This document shows, in pieces, positions 45,256 through 48,168 of a stretch of DNA of 48,168 nucleotides. The position numbers were made by a program, and so were the translations under genes. The notes under the pieces were generated by a model that was given only the letters and a program-made list of their open reading frames with translations, did no database searches and was not told the origin of the DNA. Source of the DNA: an uncultured Lachnospiraceae bacterium (GTDB lineage: Bacteria; Bacillota; Clostridia; Lachnospirales; Lachnospiraceae); contig CALWPC010000029.1 of the NCBI GenBank assembly GCA_944383325.1, positions 1-48,168 on the forward strand, written 5' to 3'. Position 1 is the stretch's first letter. Each line of letters starts with the position of its first letter.

Positions 45256-45393
45256 CTATACTTCGCAATCATCTCCCAGGGCGCAGCTGTCACAGTCCAT
45301 CCAGTCCGGGCAATCCTCCCGGATACATTCGCTGCCGCTCTCCTAGCACTTGCCCCGATTATCATACATACACCTGAAACTACATTCCGCCAT
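45256..45393 (-). pseudogene. Cys-rich mini-gene interrupted by an in-frame TAG
   Basis: From an ATG with GGAGG 9 nt upstream the frame reads MAECSFRCMYDNRGKC, then TAG (45343-45345), then ESGSECIREDCPDWMDCDSC and ALGDDCEV before a final TAG. Nine Cys in 44 residues, evenly spread on both sides of the TAG, show that the frame was coding as a whole. It resembles small Cys-rich metal-binding proteins carried on clostridial mobile elements. The simplest reading is an inactivating nonsense mutation. Confidence 0.6.
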
Positions 45394-45735
45394 TTCCCCA
45401 TTCCTCCAAAAAAACAAAAAAAGAGCCTATACAAGCTCCCGTTCCCGGCCTCTTTTACAGCGTCTAGGCTAACCGGTTAGGTATCAGGGCTTGCTAGCTC
45501 CACATGCGCTCAATCCATTATTTATTACGGATAATAACATAATGCTTTTTATCTGTCAACTCTAAACACAATATTTTGTAATAATTCACTACATAAAACA
45601 ATATATAGTATATATTATTATACCTTTCTTTCTGATCAGTATCAGAAACAGATGCTTGTATAGGGCATTGTTCTGTTTTATTAGTTATATAACAGCTATG
45701 CAATGGACTGTTGCACCCTTTGCACGTTACACTTA

Positions 45736-45767
45736 TACCCCGGAAAACCCGGGGTATTTTTTATTCA
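45736..45767 (+). terminator. Plus-strand terminator without an upstream gene
   Basis: ATACCCCGG pairs with CCGGGGTAT around a 4-5-nt loop and is followed by TTTTTTATT. No plus-strand gene precedes it: 45394-45735 is AT-rich with no supported ORF, apart from the palindrome CTAACCGGTTAG at 45469-45480. A small RNA or a displaced gene end is possible. Confidence 0.78.
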
Positions 45768-45959
45768 CTCTTCCTCCTGCTCTTTTTCGAGCTGATCAAT
45801 ATATGCTTTAAATTCTTTTTTGGCGCCATCGTCTGTAACTTCGCCAAGACGTTGTTCAAAAGTCATAAAGTCAATTACTTCAGCCATGCCGTCGGCAAGC
45901 ATCACATAATAACGACCGTCCGCATCTTTGAATAAACAGCAATCGGCTCCCCAGGACAT
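45765..45959 (-). pseudogene. Truncated acidic protein, C-terminal part
   Basis: From its first ATG this frame encodes 64 aa (MSWGADCCLFKDADGRYYVMLADGM... ending KEQEEE). The same frame stays open upstream with protein-like sequence (VLFNSHWIDVEEIDRAA) to about 46085 but offers no ATG, GTG or TTG start with a site. It is therefore probably the 3' end of a longer gene cut by a rearrangement, or it uses the internal ATG. No family is recognised. Confidence 0.45.
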
Positions 45960-46118
45960 CGCCGCGCGGTCGATTTCTTCAACATCAATCCAGTGTGAAT
46001 TAAATAATACGTATATCAGGTGACGCCGTATGATCTGTACGGGACGCCGTTTTAAGCGGTTTTTTCGGGCGCTGCGAATATTTTACAAAAAGGCGTATTT
46101 TCATGAAATTTCACGTTT

Positions 46119-46148
46119 TACCCCATAATGTGATAGAATAATGGGGTA
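46119..46148. repeat. 8-bp dyad TACCCCAT / ATGGGGTA
   Basis: Perfect inverted copies at 46119-46126 and 46141-46148, 14 nt apart, about 80 nt upstream of the DUF4417 promoter. It is a possible operator or element end. Nothing else is recognisable between 45960 and 46224. Confidence 0.45.
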
Positions 46149-46224
46149 CAGAAATATTTTGTGGGATACAAAATTACAAAGAAAAAATTGGGAAGGCCTT
46201 TAATGGAAAAGCCGCAGGTTCTTT

Positions 46225-46254
46225 TTGACTTAATTGATATACCTGTTATATAAT
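46225..46254 (+). promoter_or_regulatory. Promoter of the DUF4417 gene
   Basis: TTGACT (46225-46230), an 18-nt spacer and TATAAT (46249-46254), 24 nt before the TTG start. Confidence 0.7.
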
Positions 46255-46277
46255 AAATAGTATAAGAAGATGATAAA

Positions 46278-46935
46278 TTGAGATATGAAAGATATTCCAC
46301 ATCAGACGATGTAATGAAAGAATTCCTGATTTATGGGGCAGAATTGACAGATATGGGATTTCCGATGCTTCCGGCAGTACATACATATCCAGAAGATACC
46401 GTGGACTTTGAAGAATCATTCAGCCGCAGCCTGAAAAGCCACCGGAAACTGAATGTCAATTTTTTTATAGATGACGAAAAGTTTGAACGATTATATTCAA
46501 ATCCAGGTCGATATATTGAACATTTAAAATGTTTCCACGGTTTGTGCGGTCTTGACGTTTCGATTGACATTCAAATGCCACTGGTTATGCAGATGTGGAA
46601 TAAGTACCGAAGTATGGCTCTAGACTGGTATTTGACATTGAACGGCATTACTGTGATACCATCCGTAAATATTTTGCCGTATGAAGGGTGTGAATGGCTT
46701 TTAGAAGGGCTTCCGAGTCGTAGTGTGATAGTTGTGTAGCACGAACGGCAGAGTACGCTCTAAACGAGCACGCGAGGAGTTCTGCGAGGGATTTTATCAA
46801 ATGTGCGAGCGGTTGCCGGTTAGGGTTGTAATTATCGGGAAACTGCCGGATGAATTGAATAGCCTGGTTGAAATTATTAATTTGAAGTCCAGGAATCAAA
46901 GGATTAACAAAAAGTTTGCAGGAAATAATGAATAA
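46278..46935 (+). pseudogene. DUF4417 family protein, frameshifted
   Basis: The first frame (46278-46739, TTG start) covers the N-terminal two thirds: EFLIYGAELTDMGFPMLPAV, VNFFIDDEKFERLYSNPGRYIEHL, DWYLTLNGITVIPSVNIL and GLPSRSVIVV, then TAG. The next frame continues the same protein as STNGRVRSKRAREEFCEGF and VRVVIIGKLPDELN to 46935. Removing one base near 46737 joins them as VIVVSTNG, which is how the family reads. DUF4417 proteins are common on phages and conjugative elements and their function is unknown. It is a one-base insertion, real or a sequencing error. Confidence 0.75.
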
Positions 46936-47108
46936 GGGATATGGAAAAGGGCGGAACAATTTATTCTGGCTCTTTCATCGTTTATGTGACTTGACTATCA
47001 TTCTTCTCAATTCAGCGGTTTTATCGGAAGTATGAAATTTTTTCTGTAAATATGTCATTAAAGGTTCTTCTATGATAAAATCTAATTCATAGGAGGGCCT
47101 TTTTTATT

Positions 47109-48168
47109 ATGGCAAAACAAAAGAAACCTGTCCATCGGGTGCAAATGACAGAAGGAAAGCGTAACATCATTCATCAGCTACTGGAAGAATACGATATCCA
47201 GACGGCTGAAGACATTCAGGATGCTCTCAAGGATCTTCTTGGAGGAACCATCAAAGAAATGATGGAAGCGGAAATGGAGGATCATCTCGGATACGAAAAA
47301 TCTGCGCGTTCCGATAATGACGATTACCGGAATGGTTACAAACGCAAACAGGTAAACAGCAGCTATGGCTCTATGGAGATCGAAGTCCCACAGGACCGTA
47401 AATCCACGTTCCAACCCCAGGTAGTCAAAAAGCGTCAGAAAGAGATCTCTGATATTGATCAGAAGATCATATCGATGTATGCCAAAGGAATGACGACCAG
47501 ACAGATTTCCGAAACGATAGAGGATATTTACGGTTTTGAAACTTCAGAGGGCTTTCTCTCTGACGTAACGGATAAGATCCTTCCACAGATCGAGGACTGG
47601 CAAAACCGTCCTCTGGATGAAGTGTATCCAATCCTTTTTATCGATGCGATCCACTATTCCGTCCGGGATAATGGAGTGATCCGAAAACTGGCGGCATATG
47701 TGATCTTAGGGATCAACACGGAAGGAAAGAAGGAAGTGCTTACCATTCAGGTTGGAGATCACGAAAGCTCGAAATACTGGCTATCTGTCCTGAATGAGCT
47801 GAAAAACAGAGGGGTCAAAGATATTCTGGTCCTTTGTGCGGATGGTCTGTCCGGGATCAAAGAAGCCATTGCAGCCGCTTTTCCGAAAACAGAATACCAA
47901 CGCTGTATTGTCCATCAGGTAAGAAACACCCTGAAGTATGTTCCGGATAAAGACAGGAAAGCCTTTGCCAGGGATCTGAAGACCATCTATCAGGCTCCGG
48001 ACGAGAAGAAAGCTCTGGCAGCACTTGAGAGGGTAACGGAAAAATGGACTCCTAAATACCCGAATTCCATGAAGCGTTGGAAGGATAACTGGGATGCGAT
48101 TTCTCCGATTTTCAAATTTTCGGCGGCTGTTCGGAAGGTGATCTATACGACAAATGCAATCGAATCAT
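47109..48168 (+). mobile_element. IS256-family transposase, 3' end beyond the window
   Basis: 353 codons from MAKQKKPVHRVQMTEGK are open to the window edge. Family landmarks are the N-terminal LGGTIKEMMEAEMEDHLGYEKS and DDYRNGYKRK, the first catalytic Asp in LFIDAIHYSVRD, the second in LVLCADGLSGIKEAI, the RCIVHQVRNTLKYV segment, and TTNAIES, which carries the third (Glu) position. It is thus a DDE transposase of the mutator type, apparently intact as far as seen. AGGAGGG lies 12 nt before the ATG. The left inverted repeat should lie in 46936-47108 but cannot be defined without the right end. Confidence 0.9.

Noticed and set aside
46118-46300. 60-codon minus-strand ORF in the AT-rich gap
   Set aside because: It has no binding site, covers the DUF4417 promoter and encodes a low-complexity Tyr/Ile/Phe-rich peptide.

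Overview
The window is a chromosomal segment of an anaerobic, moderate-GC member of the Bacillota (Clostridia), most likely Lachnospiraceae. The evidence is the strong AGGAGG-type ribosome binding sites, tRNA genes without encoded CCA, an oxygen-sensitive class III ribonucleotide reductase (NrdD/NrdG), a fused glucose-type PTS enzyme II, a secreted dockerin protein, and many two-component/ABC-transporter modules. The family assignment is inference from gene content, not a database result.

Layout. 1-680: six tRNA genes on the minus strand (Pro, Gly, Arg, His, Gln, Lys in transcription order) behind a consensus promoter. 785-3550: housekeeping genes on the minus strand (RlmL-type methyltransferase, RdgB/HAM1, YfcE-type phosphoesterase, rhodanese). 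3659-5890: a short Asn/Gln-only-like protein, a HAAS/DUF1700 membrane protein, a HAD hydrolase and a small membrane protein. 6052-9731: tRNA-Arg, AI-2E family transporter, a membrane protein, tRNA-Gly(CCC), YeiH family permease. 9747-14669: nrdG, nrdD with an NrdR-like box, PTS EIICBA. 14770-19863: response regulator, histidine kinase, ABC ATPase (frameshifted) and an 807-aa FtsX-type permease. 20118-23953: a sulfur-assimilation operon (MetY-like enzyme, CysK, Rrf2 regulator, SDR) with a consensus promoter and two dyads.

24336-26715: an AT-rich minus-strand block with two tandem TlyA-like S4/FtsJ methyltransferases and a flavin-reductase-like protein, preceded by a nested inverted repeat. 26869-33166: a second regulator/kinase pair, two FtsX permeases plus ATPase, a response-regulator fragment and a TetR regulator. 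33179-37832: GT8 glycosyltransferase, a coiled-coil protein and a 1007-aa ATPase-permease fusion. 37957-41069: a third two-component pair with two membrane proteins. 41333-44073: a secreted FIVAR/dockerin protein preceded by a short ORF that carries a tetranucleotide repeat and overlaps its start codon.

44149-48168: a mosaic, decayed accessory region. It holds a sigma-factor-like fragment, a type I toxin-antitoxin locus (31-aa holin-like toxin plus convergent RNA), a Cys-rich mini-gene with an in-frame TAG, a truncated ORF, a frameshifted DUF4417 gene and an IS256-family transposase running off the window end. The most interesting signals are the repeat-bearing leader ORF coupled to the dockerin gene, the toxin-antitoxin locus, the tandem TlyA pair and several broken or remnant genes. 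No CRISPR array or clearly new multi-gene defence system was seen.
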